Of a stretch of 64,000 nucleotides of DNA, positions 8,424-17,100 are shown in pieces. Both the position numbers and the translations under genes were made by a program. Numbering within the stretch: the first letter of the stretch is position 1; the number at the start of each line of letters is the position of its first letter. Source of the stretch: CALKCV01 sp964609515 (GTDB lineage Bacteria; Cyanobacteriota; Cyanobacteriia; Cyanobacteriales; Microcoleaceae); assembly GCA_964609515.1 (NCBI GenBank), contig CAZSTZ010000005.1, positions 1 to 64,000 on the forward strand. Direction: 5' to 3'. The notes beneath the pieces are model-generated. The model was not told the DNA's origin, ran no database searches, and was given only the letters and a program-made list of their open reading frames with translations.

Positions 8424-8507
8424 AATTCTCTCAAAAAAAACGACTAACCCAAGTTTAGCATCAAATTGCGGGTACATCGAATTTTTGCAACTATTCGCCG
8501 AAAGCAA

Positions 8508-8540
8508 AGAAACCCGGTTTTTTGGAAAAACCGGGTTTCT
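8508..8540. repeat. AAACCCGG hairpin repeat
   Basis: Arms AGAAACCCGGTTTTTT / AAAAACCGGGTTTCT around GG. It separates the addiction-module gene from the next upstream gene on the minus strand. Confidence 0.85.
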
Positions 8541-8571
8541 GAATTTTAAAGTCGAATCGAAATTACCAATA

Positions 8572-8940
8572 TTAAACTCGTTGGAGATAGTGGTAATTTT
8601 CGTTTTTTACGCAGTCTAAAAGTTGGCAAAGAGTTTTTACGCGATAAGTGGCTTCCCGATATTCTTGAGTGGAAGGACGATCGCCCAAGCGTTCTAACAT
8701 TGCCGATGTTTCGTTGGCGATCGCTTCGTTGAAAAACTCGATAAACCTTTTGCGAGTTTCATAAGTTAACACCACAACTTCGAGGGTAACATCTTCTCCG
8801 TCTAGCTGAAATTGGGTTGCGATCGAACCACCGCCAATTTTAGAATATTCCGATTTTGCCAACCACTCGAACAAATCTTCAGAAACATCGACGCTATCGT
8901 TATCTTGTCCGTTTTTTGAAAGAAAATCGATACTCAGCAT
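8572..8940 (-). CDS. Hypothetical protein
   Basis: 122 residues, not recognised. It is soluble and acidic, with a predicted beta-containing first half (GGGSIATQFQLDGEDVTLEVVVLTYETRKRF) and a helical second half ending CQLLDCVKNENYHYLQRV. There are no membrane segments or metal motifs. It is flanked on both sides by AAACCCGG hairpins and lies in the accessory patch. No function is proposed. Confidence 0.6.
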   Translation of the reverse strand: MLSIDFLSKNGQDNDSVDVSEDLFEWLAKSEYSKIGGGSIATQFQLDGEDVTLEVVVLTYETRKRFIEFFNEAIANETSAMLERLGDRPSTQEYREATYRVKTLCQLLDCVKNENYHYLQRV

Positions 8941-8994
8941 TATCCTTTTGTGGGTTAAATCAAATATGCAAATGCGGGGATATTCCGGCAGCCC

Positions 8995-9027
8995 AGAAAC
9001 CGGGTTTTTTGGAAAAACCCGGTTTCT
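8995..9027. repeat. AAACCCGG hairpin repeat
   Basis: AGAAACCGGGTTTTTT-GG-AAAAACCCGGTTTCT. Arm composition differs slightly from the other copies, but the two arms still match each other, so changes are compensatory. Confidence 0.85.
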
Positions 9028-9099
9028 CAGATATTGCTTCGGACCAACAGATTGCTATCGCCCCACTTTAACACAAAAAGCGATCGCCTACAACCGACC

Positions 9100-10335
9100 C
9101 TAAACCTTTAACTTCTCACCAATACGCGCCATCGCCTCGTTCACATTCTCCCGACTGTTAAACGCCGAAATCCGAAAATATCCTTCCCCCGCAGCGCCAA
9201 AACCAGAACCGGGAGTCCCCACAACATTAGTAACCTGCAACAACTTATCAAACAGATCCCAACTCGATAAACCCTCTGGGGCTTTCACCCAAACATAAGG
9301 CGCGTTAACTCCGCCATAAATGGCAAAACCCGCCGCCGTCAGTTTCTCCCGAATAATCTTCGCATTCTCCAGATAAAAACTCACCAAAGCCTTAACCTGT
9401 GCTTGACCTTCCTCAGAATATACCGCCTCGGCGCCCCGCTGGACGATATAAGAAACGCCGTTAAACTTCGTACAATGCCGGCGGTTCCACAACTTCCACA
9501 GTTCCACATCGGAACCGTCGCTTGCCTTCGCCGTTAGCGTCTTGGGTACCACCGTCAACGCGCAGCGGGTACCGGTGAAACCCGCATTCTTGGAAAACGA
9601 CCGAAACTCGATCGCGCATTCCTTCGCCCCCTCTATCTCATAAATAGAATGAGGCAACTCCGGATCCGTAATAAATGCCTCGTAAGCGGCATCAAAAAAT
9701 ATAATCGAACCGTTTGCCTTCGCATATTCCACCCACCGCTTCAGATAATCTTTACTCGCAGTCGCCCCAGTCGGGTTATTGGGGAAACAAAGATAAATCA
9801 AATCTACCTTCTCTTCTGGAAGTTCCGCAGTAAAGTTATTCTCCGCCGTTATCGGCAAATAGACCAAACCCTCAAACTCTCCCTTATCGTTAACCGGTCC
9901 AGTGTGACCCGCCATCACGTTCGTATCCACATACACGGGATACACCGGATCCGTTACTGCAATTTTATTATCCTTGCCGAAGATATCCAGAATGTTCCCG
10001 GTATCGCATTTGGAACCGTCGGAAATAAAAATCTCCGAAGCATCGATATCGCATCCCCGCTTCTGGAAGTCATGGGCTGCGATTTTTTCCCGCAACCAAG
10101 CATAACCCTGTTCCGGGCCGTAACCTTTAAAAGTAGAGCGATCGCCCATTTCCTCCACTGCCTTTATCATCGCCTTTCGGCAAGCCTCCGGCAAAGGTTC
10201 GGTGACATCGCCGATACCCAGTTTAATAATGGGTGCCCCCGGGTTAGCTTCCGCGAAGACGTTCACCCGCCGCGCGATTTCCGGGAATAGATATCCAGCT
10301 TTGAGTTTGAGGTAGTTGTCGTTGATTTTTGCCAT
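9100..10335 (-). CDS. dapL: LL-diaminopimelate aminotransferase
   Basis: 411 residues, the full length of this PLP-dependent fold-type I aminotransferase. It converts tetrahydrodipicolinate directly to LL-diaminopimelate for lysine and peptidoglycan, the route used by cyanobacteria and plants. Visible motifs are KLGIGDVTEPLP, the substrate-loop FKGYGPEQGY, FPNNPTGA, FFDAAYEAF and SFSKNAGFTG, which holds the PLP lysine near residue 248. It is transcribed leftward; the next gene upstream is ribE, separated by a large palindrome. Confidence 0.96.
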   Translation of the reverse strand: MAKINDNYLKLKAGYLFPEIARRVNVFAEANPGAPIIKLGIGDVTEPLPEACRKAMIKAVEEMGDRSTFKGYGPEQGYAWLREKIAAHDFQKRGCDIDASEIFISDGSKCDTGNILDIFGKDNKIAVTDPVYPVYVDTNVMAGHTGPVNDKGEFEGLVYLPITAENNFTAELPEEKVDLIYLCFPNNPTGATASKDYLKRWVEYAKANGSIIFFDAAYEAFITDPELPHSIYEIEGAKECAIEFRSFSKNAGFTGTRCALTVVPKTLTAKASDGSDVELWKLWNRRHCTKFNGVSYIVQRGAEAVYSEEGQAQVKALVSFYLENAKIIREKLTAAGFAIYGGVNAPYVWVKAPEGLSSWDLFDKLLQVTNVVGTPGSGFGAAGEGYFRISAFNSRENVNEAMARIGEKLKV

Positions 10336-10433
10336 GTTTTTCCCTTAATGTATGCACCAATGAACGATAAAAAGTTTCTGGCTGCGAATAACAGTCAGAG
10401 ACTTTCTGAGACTTGTTTATTTTACCCTACTTT

Positions 10434-10503
10434 GGTTCGTAGTAAGCACTTTAGTGCTTTAAAAATGACTTTATTTAAAGCACTGAAGTGCTTACTACGA
10501 ACC
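10434..10503. repeat. 70-base palindrome of the GTAGTAAGCACT family
   Basis: Left arm GGTTCGTAGTAAGCACT, right arm AGTGCTTACTACGAACC, with each arm itself containing an AGCACTTTAGTGCTTT-type mini-hairpin. The right end touches the ribE stop codon, so it may act as a transcription stop or mRNA 3' stabiliser for ribE. Relatives with GCGCT instead of GCACT lie at 13625-13650 and 13861-13887. The 32-base repeat at 5679 shares the GTAGTAA start. Confidence 0.85.
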
Positions 10504-11180
10504 TACATAAATCCATGTTCGGCTAAAAATTCTGGTGTAATTTCCTCTTGGTAGCCATTTCCTCCCAACCGCATAAACTTAGCGACGTATTTACCTAAAA
10601 TATCTGTTTCTATATTTACCAAAGTCTCTGGTTTTAGATAGCGCAAATTCGTTTCTTCATAGCTGTGGGGAATTACCGCTACTTTAAACCACTTACCATC
10701 AACATCGCATTCCGCTACAGTTAAGCTAATTCCGTTAACCGCTATACTGCCCTTGGGTACGATGTAAGGCGCGATTTGTCTGTCCCACTGGGAGGCTGCC
10801 CCCGCCGGAGAAATAAAAGTCATTTCCCAAGCGCTAGCCGTGGACTTCGACTCTTGCAAACAGCCCAGGCCGTCAACGTGGCCCGTCACGAAATGGCCTC
10901 CTAATTTGCTCCCGGCCCGGAGGGAAGTTTCCAGATTGACCGTCCCATCGGTCTTATGTCCCAAAGTGCTGCGATGGAAGGTTTCTGGAGAGGCGATCGC
11001 CACAAAACCTTGAGATAAGATTTCAATGGCCGTCAGACATACCCCATCCACTGCCACGCTATCGCCTATGGCCAAATCCTTTAAAATGAGTTCTCCTCTA
11101 CTGTCGCTACAGGCAACTTGCAGTCGGTCTTCTCCGATGAGGCTAATCTTTCCCGTTGCCTGAATTAATCCTGTAAACAT
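10503..11180 (-). CDS. ribE: Riboflavin synthase alpha chain
   Basis: 225 residues beginning with the diagnostic MFTGLIQATGKI. It has two homologous lumazine-binding repeats: residues 1 to about 97, with a DGVCLT motif, and about 98-195, with GHFVTGHVDG and NGISLTVAECD. It dismutates two 6,7-dimethyl-8-ribityllumazine molecules into riboflavin. It is slightly longer than bacterial homologues at the C-terminus (YQEEITPEFLAEHGFM). A single gene, transcribed leftward. Confidence 0.95.
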   Translation of the reverse strand: MFTGLIQATGKISLIGEDRLQVACSDSRGELILKDLAIGDSVAVDGVCLTAIEILSQGFVAIASPETFHRSTLGHKTDGTVNLETSLRAGSKLGGHFVTGHVDGLGCLQESKSTASAWEMTFISPAGAASQWDRQIAPYIVPKGSIAVNGISLTVAECDVDGKWFKVAVIPHSYEETNLRYLKPETLVNIETDILGKYVAKFMRLGGNGYQEEITPEFLAEHGFM

Positions 11181-11324
11181 CCGCCCGATCCTAAAAATTT
11201 TAGATTTTATATTTTAGAGCCTACCGAGAGCCCTGGCAAGCTCAGATTGCCGACAGGTTTATCGAGAGCCCATCTCGTTCTATGGGACTTTAGCTCCGGG
11301 CTGGCATATCCAATTTAGTTTTAT

Positions 11325-11354
11325 TTGTCAACCCTCTTAAGGACAGTCTAAAAT
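11325..11354 (+). promoter_or_regulatory. Candidate promoter for the bifunctional-nuclease gene
   Basis: TTGTCA at 11325-11330 and TAAAAT at 11349-11354 with an 18-base spacer, about 125 bases upstream of the start codon. This is a sigma-70-like match by eye only. Confidence 0.35.
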
Positions 11355-11479
11355 ACAAAATATGGAAAATAAGTTAAAACTTGCCCGATCTAGATCGAGA
11401 TCGAGGCATACTGGAGTTTAGTTAAGCTCGTGTTAAAAGCTCTCCAACTTAATAACTATAAGATTATGAGGCCGAACAG

Positions 11480-11986
11480 ATGATTGAAATGAAAGTCGCT
11501 GGAATTGCACTCGACGCTGCTACGCGCAATCCTATCGTGATTTTAAGGGATGGCACGGAACGGCGGGCCTTGCCGATCTTCATAGGTCAAGATCAGGCTA
11601 AGGCCATCATTGCCGCTCTCGAAGGCCAAAGACCGCCCAGACCCCTAACCCACGATCTGCTGGTCAACAGTCTCGAAGCATTGGGCGGGGTTTTGGAACG
11701 AGTGGTGATTCACTCCCTGCAAGATAACACTTTTTATGCGGTCTTGATGGTCCAGCAGGGAGAACACAATAGGGAAATTGACGCTCGTCCCAGCGACGCG
11801 ATCGCCATCGCCCTCCGCACTAATAGTAGTATCTGGGTGATGGAGGAAGTGGTGCTAGAAGCATCTATTCCTGTAGATCGCGAAGCAGACGAAGCGGAAC
11901 GCAGGGCATTCCGAGAGTTTGTCTCCCAACTGCGACCGGAAGATTTGATTAAAAGGGGAGGTTTGAGCGGTGGCGATTTATCTTAA
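11480..11986 (+). CDS. Bifunctional nuclease (DUF151/BFN) domain protein
   Basis: 168 residues. The BFN domain covers nearly the whole protein: MIEMKVAGIALDA, PIVILRDGTERRALPIFIGQDQA, PRPLTHDLLVNSLEALGG and DARPSDAIAIALR. Plant BFN proteins have RNase and DNase activity; bacterial members are little characterised. An acidic C-terminal helix (AERRAFREFVSQLRPEDL) follows. Length and motifs match the cyanobacterial family. No partner gene is seen. Confidence 0.88.
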   Translation: MIEMKVAGIALDAATRNPIVILRDGTERRALPIFIGQDQAKAIIAALEGQRPPRPLTHDLLVNSLEALGGVLERVVIHSLQDNTFYAVLMVQQGEHNREIDARPSDAIAIALRTNSSIWVMEEVVLEASIPVDREADEAERRAFREFVSQLRPEDLIKRGGLSGGDLS

Positions 11987-12443
11987 TTGGTTAATAGTTA
12001 ATAGTTAATAGTTAATTGTTAATTGTTAATTGCGATTTTACTATTAACAATTGACAATTAACAAAAACTGGCAACCCTTCGCGTTATTCATCAATCCCCA
12101 TTCCCAAAATAATATCAAAGCAAAGAGAGAGAAGAGGGGAATGCAAGTAAAACCAACCCTTACACGACGGCGACTCAATTGTTAATTATTAATTGTTAAT
12201 TGATATAGCATTTCCAAATCAGATTTCAACGAAAAAACGACTTTCTATTCATAGCAAAAAATGACTGTTACCTTCTTAGGAACTTGCAATTTAATAAGAT
12301 ACCGCTGATTCCGGTTCGCTTCACCCAACCTACAAGAGACTGGTAGTTTATTTTTTAACAAGTCCCTTAACTGTTGCCTCTTGCCTTTTGCCTTTTGCCT
12401 AAGTCGGCTAATTACTGTACACATCTCATAAGAAACTGCTATA
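11987..12443. other. 457-base gene-free stretch filled with repeats
   Basis: The stretch contains TTAATTG heptamers (about 11990-12065) and a TATAGCATTTCC end at 12204. It also has a CTTCACCCAACCTAC fragment near 12320, GCCTTTTGCC repeats near 12385, and a TATAGCAGTTTCTTATGAG end (reverse strand) finishing at 12443. It looks like one or two degraded mini-transposons. I see no gene. Confidence 0.6.
12204..12443. mobile_element. Degraded mini-transposon-like element abutting a start codon
   Basis: The left end is TATAGCATTTCCAAAT; the right end, read on the minus strand, is TATAGCAGTTTCTTAT. The ends share TATAGCA-TTTC but diverge inward, so it may be a composite of two elements. The right end stops exactly at the GTG start of the next gene. 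Confidence 0.45.
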
Positions 12444-13625
12444 GTGCGTTACCGTAGATTTGGTAAAACTAATTTGCCCTTATCGGTGTTTTCCTTGGGA
12501 ACGATGCGCTATTTGGCATCGGAGAAAATAGCCGTGGAAACGGTGCTACAAGCACTGCGCGTGGGAGTTAATCATATAGAAACTGCTAAAGGTTACGGTA
12601 AGAGCGAACAATATTTAGGGAAAGCATTAGGGAAAGCATTAGGGAAAGCATTAGGGAAAGCATTAGGGAAAGCATTAGGGGAAGCATCAGCGGCGGGTTT
12701 GCCAAAAGATAGAAGTACGCTCTACATTACTACTAAAATACCCCCCACTACAGACGGAGATTTATTAGAACGAAGCATAGATGAATCTTTAACCAGACTC
12801 GGAACAGACTATATAGATTGTCTGGCAATTCATGGCATTAATACTCAAGAACATTTAGATGCCGCCGTGGCATCAATGCCGGCAGTAGCAAAACTCAAGA
12901 GCGATCGCCGAGTGCGACATCTCGGGTTTTCCACCCACGCACCTTTAGAAATTATTCTCGCTGCTATTAATACAGATTTATTCGAGTTCGTCAACTTACA
13001 CTACTACTACTTTTTCCAACGCAACGCTCCAGCAGTAGAATTAGCAGCTAAAAAAGATTTAGGAGTATTTATAATATCTCCAGCAGACAAAGGCGGTCAA
13101 CTTTATACACCTCCCGATACTTTGCGGCAATTGTGCGAGCCCTTCTCGCCCTTGGAATTAAATTATCGGTTTTTATTGAGCGATCGCCGCATTACTACTG
13201 TTAGCGTCGGCGCTGCTAATCCCCAGGAGTTAGAATTACCTTTGAAAAGTAGCGATCGCCTCGAACCTCTCACCAATACAGAAATAGAAGCATTTCGACG
13301 GTTAGAATCTACTTTAGTAGAGCGTTTGGCAACCGATAAATGCAGTCAATGTTATGCTTGTTTGCCCTGCCCCGAAACTATCAATATACCCGAAGTGCTG
13401 CGGTTGCGGAATTTAGCGATCGCCTACGACATGACCGAGTTCGGCAAATATCGATATCGAATGTTTGAGAATGCCGGTCATTGGTTTTGGGGCAACAAAG
13501 GCAGTCGATGTACCAGTTGCGGCGATTGTTTGCCCCGCTGTCCCGAGGAACTCGATATACCTGCCTTATTAAAAGACACCCACCAGCGCTTAAAAAGTTC
13601 TGAAGGTCGAAGGCTGTGGGAATAG
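12444..13625 (+). CDS. Aldo/keto reductase family protein with C-terminal iron-sulfur motifs
   Basis: 393 residues from a GTG start (MRYRRFGKTNLPLSVFSLGTMR), the conserved opening of this class, so the start is reliable. The N-terminal 275 residues form an aldo/keto reductase barrel (HIETAKGYGKSEQYLG, YIDCLAIHG). The C-terminal part carries CSQCYACLPCPETINIP and CTSCGDCLPRCPEELDIP, ferredoxin-like cysteine clusters that probably bind [4Fe-4S]. These proteins are widespread in cyanobacteria and the substrate is unknown. Odd: a 12-base tandem repeat expands residues LGKA five times plus LGEA. A mobile-element end abuts the start, leaving no clear ribosome site. Confidence 0.85.
   Translation: MRYRRFGKTNLPLSVFSLGTMRYLASEKIAVETVLQALRVGVNHIETAKGYGKSEQYLGKALGKALGKALGKALGKALGEASAAGLPKDRSTLYITTKIPPTTDGDLLERSIDESLTRLGTDYIDCLAIHGINTQEHLDAAVASMPAVAKLKSDRRVRHLGFSTHAPLEIILAAINTDLFEFVNLHYYYFFQRNAPAVELAAKKDLGVFIISPADKGGQLYTPPDTLRQLCEPFSPLELNYRFLLSDRRITTVSVGAANPQELELPLKSSDRLEPLTNTEIEAFRRLESTLVERLATDKCSQCYACLPCPETINIPEVLRLRNLAIAYDMTEFGKYRYRMFENAGHWFWGNKGSRCTSCGDCLPRCPEELDIPALLKDTHQRLKSSEGRRLWE
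12615..12686 (+). repeat. In-frame 12-base tandem repeat in the aldo/keto reductase gene
   Basis: Five identical copies of TTAGGGAAAGCA and a sixth with one change (TTAGGGGAAGCA), encoding LGKA x5 then LGEA. The unit length keeps frame, so copy number can vary without breaking the gene. Confidence 0.95.
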
Positions 13626-13887
13626 TTCGTAGTAAGCGCTTTAGCGCTTTCAACTTTGTCTATCTCGCAGATTGAGAAAGCCGGTTTTTTCAACAATACC
13701 TTCGCCAAAATAAAAAAATACCATTAGTAGGTTGGGTGGGCAGTCAGTGCGCAACCCAACAAAATCGTTGGGTTCCACACTGACTGCCCACCCAACCTAC
13801 AAAAAAATGGCGAAGGTATTGTTCAAAAAACCGGGTTTCTGACTATATTTAACTAGCTCTCTAGCACTAAAGTGCTTACTACAAACC
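13625..13887. repeat. Three-shell nested palindrome
   Basis: Outer shell: GTAGTAAGCGCTTTAGCGCTTT at 13629-13650 facing AGCACTAAAGTGCTTACTAC at 13865-13884. Middle shell: 33-base arms 13675-13707 and 13808-13840, an AAACCCGG hairpin half plus AACAATACCTTCGCCA. Inner shell: the 74-base element 13727-13800 with perfect 23-base arms starting GTAGGTTGGGTGGGCAGTC. It looks like successive insertion of one palindromic element into the centre of another. Confidence 0.85.
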
Positions 13888-13894
13888 TTTTTAA

Positions 13895-13966
13895 CTGGGG
13901 CGGAAGGATTCGAACCTCCGAATGGCGGGACCAAAACCCGCTGCCTTACCACTTGGCGACGCCCCA
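13895..13966 (-). tRNA. tRNA-Gln (anticodon TTG)
   Basis: Read on the minus strand, the acceptor TGGGGCG pairs with CGCCCCA, followed by discriminator G. The anticodon stem GCGGG/CCCGC holds the loop TTTTGGT with anticodon TTG, and the T-arm is GGAGGTTCGAATCCTTCC. G73 is the expected discriminator for tRNA-Gln. 72 nucleotides, no encoded CCA. In cyanobacteria it is normally charged with Glu and then amidated by GatCAB. Confidence 0.95.
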
Positions 13967-14102
13967 ACGTTTTGATGACAATAGCCATTGTAGCAGTAAA
14001 GCCTCGGGTTTTGTCAAGTATTTTTGAAAAAAATTAAAAATTTTTTTTTTGGGCCTTGCTAAGTTAAGGTCCGCAGAAAAAGTCGTCGGGGACGCCCCTT
14101 CT

Positions 14103-14189
14103 CCCTTGTCCCCGCAAGTCCGCCCTTGTCCCCGCAAGTCCGCCCTTGTCTCCCTTGTCTCCCTTGTCCCCGCAAGTCCGCCCTTGTCT
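14103..14189. repeat. CCCTTGTCCCCGCAAGTCCG tandem repeats
   Basis: Three 20-base copies (14103, 14123, 14161) with short CCCTTGTCT copies between them, lying just downstream of the stop codon of the large histidine kinase. They are pyrimidine-rich on the + strand. Possibly a terminator-proximal expansion; no gene. Confidence 0.8.
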
Positions 14190-14193
14190 CCAT

Positions 14194-17100
14194 TTAGGCC
14201 TTAAGGTGAACCGGCGGCTTCACGGGAATTTCAATCCAAAACTCGGCCCCTTCCCCCGGTTCGGAAATACACTTTAAAACGCCCCCATGCTTCTCAACCA
14301 CAATCTGATAGCTAATAGAAAGTCCCAAACCCGTCCCCTTACCCACCGGTTTAGTCGTAAAAAAGGGATCGAATAACCTAGTCCTAACCTTCTCCGGCAT
14401 TCCCGGCCCGTTGTCTTTAATCCTAATGACAACATACTCTTCTGGCGATGGCAGGGATTTTTGCTGGCCTTTAGCTTCTGGTTCGGGCTCTCCCATTAGG
14501 GTAGTAATTTTAATAATTTTAGGATCCGGCTGGGCATCCAGGGCATCGATCGCGTTAGCAATAATATTCATAAAAACTTGATTCATTTGGCCCGCATAAC
14601 ATTCAACCTTGGGCAGCTCGGCATATTCTTTAACAATCTCAATGCCATCATCTTTCCCTTTAGACTTGAAGCGGCTGTGCAAAATCAGCAGAGTATTATC
14701 CAAGCCCTCGTGAATATTAACCGGTTTCATTTCCGCCTCATCCAGACGAGAGAAATTCCGCAAAGACAAAACAATCTTGCGGATCCGTTCCGTCCCCATC
14801 TCCATCGAGGCCAAGATATTTGGTAAATCCTCAATTAAAAACTCCAAATCTATCTCTTCTGCTTTTTCCTGAATTTCCGGGTGTGGCTCCCTGTAGTGCT
14901 TTTGATAAAGCTCTAACAGCTCCAGAATCTCGTGGGTATAAGTTTTGCAGTGAGTAAGATTGCCATAAATAAAATTCACCGGGTTATTAATTTCGTGGGC
15001 CACGCCAGCCACCATTTGTCCCAGAGAAGACATCTTCTCGTGTTGAATGAGCTGGGCTTCCTTTTGCTGTAAGTTATGTAAAGCCTCTTTGAGGTGAAAA
15101 GCTTGAGTTTGGGCAGCCAAAGCAGCAGCGCGAGTTTGGGCGTAGAGTTCCGCTTGGTCGATCGCGATCGCCACCTGATCCACCACCGCCTGCAACAGTT
15201 CCACCTCGCTATCGGTCCAGGGTCGCGGTTGGCTGTAATTGGCACAAATAACCGCCCCTAATTGGCCAGAACGAGTATGCAGGGGCAGCAACAGTTGCGA
15301 CTTTACCCCCAATTCCTCCAAATAGGCCTGCATGGACTGAGAAACAGCAGCATCGTTAGTTTCCAGATTATTAACCCGCATAACCTCCCGCAGGCGAATT
15401 TTTTCAGCGAGCAAGGCCGCTTGCGTCGGTGGATATTCGTCAGCCCGATGGGGTAGATTTGGACTGGACGCTTCGTGGGTGACAACAATGCTCGTAGTTT
15501 GAGCTGCCAAACACCAAATAAAGTAACACTGGTCGATTTGTAAGAGATTTCTAATTTCATTAACTGCAGTTCCCAGGATTTTATCTAAATCCAGGGAATC
15601 GCGAATTTGACTGGCCAGGCGAAACAGTAAAGTTTCCCGGTTGCTGGCAAAGTGTTCTTGAGTTTGAACTCGATCCACCGTAGCAGCGATCGCTCCTGCC
15701 ACCCATTGCAGAACCTCCTGGGCCGCATCGGTAATTTGTCGGTTCGTCCAAACCCGCATTACCCCTAAAACCCTACCCTCGACGATTAAAGGATAAGTAA
15801 TCGCTGCTTGATTTTGACAATTAGCTGTTGAAAATTGGTTGCTTGCTGCTAAAAGCTTTCGGCAGTTGCTGGCTTGGTTGAGATTTTGTCTTTGGGCGTG
15901 TAAATTTGACCTTGGAGAACCAGTAAGTATAAGCTCTTCATTTTTAGAGTAATCTGTTTTTACCGACGTTTCTGCTGCCATCTCCGAAGGAATCTCTCCG
16001 GCGCAAGCTTCCAGTTTTAATTGATTTGTTTGGCGATCCACAGTCCAGACGCCCGCCCCTGTCAAGTCTAGTTCTCGAACGATCGCCTTGCTAGAGCGAG
16101 TCAAAAGGACCGATAAAGGTCCGCTTTGGCCCAGAATTTTTCCCACTTCCGCTTCCAGAATAGACAGACGCGATCGCTCCAACAAAGCCGCATCCGCTTG
16201 TTTGCGTTCGCTAATATCCCGGGACACGGCCACCAATTCCACAACTTCATCGGTTTCTGGATGGCGAATTGTCTGATAAGTAGTTTCAAACCAGACGTAA
16301 TGGCCTTCTTTGTGACGCAGGCGATGAGTAAAAGTGTAGGTATCCGAAGCCGTGTTTGATTCCGAAGTTAGTTCTGGTAGTTGTAATTGACTGCGGCGAG
16401 GGGACAAATCGCATCGATGGTGTTGGGGCTCTTCAGGATGAAAAAAGTCGTAGGCGCAACGATTTATTAACTCTTCCGAACGGTATCCTAATAGACGCTC
16501 GCAGGCAGGGGAAGCATAAAGATAGACTCCTTCGGCTGTTTGTCTGGAAATAAAGTCAGTAGAATTATGAGCTAAAAGTCGGTAACGTTCTTCGCTTTTT
16601 CTAAGAGCTTCTTCCGCTTGTTTTCTAGAAGTTATATCTGTTTGAATCCCAATAAAATGAGTCAGACGGTTGTGGGTATCTCGAACTGGAGAAATTGCTA
16701 ACTCGTTCCAAAAAGGAGTACCATCTTTACGGTAATTTTTTAATACTACCAAACAATCTTTTTCTGTTACAATCGCCTCGCGGATTTTAGCTAAAGCTTC
16801 TTTATCCGTATCTGGACCTTGTAAGAAGCGACAGTTAGTTCCTATTACTTCCCTACGGGAATAACCCGCGATTTTTTCAAAAGCTCTGTTGCAATAAATA
16901 ATTGGGTTATCTGGTTTGGTATGGTCCGTAATAATAATACCGTTGCTACTTGCGGCGATCGCTCTTTCTAAAAGATGTAAAGTCTCTTTTGTTTGTTGCT
17001 TGCTTTCCTCCACTTCTTGGAGTCCTAAAAATTTGCTCCCCAAGTGAATTAATTTGCGGTGCAAATCTACTTGATTTTCAATAGCCCCCGTTAAGGCCTC

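Noticed and set aside
8424..8507. Upstream start for the addiction-module protein
   Set aside because: The extra 28 residues have no similarity and the ATG at 8423 has its own ribosome site.
9649..10290. A long frame (about 213 codons) antisense to dapL
   Set aside because: It is the shadow of a GC-richer conserved gene; no ribosome site and no recognisable domain.
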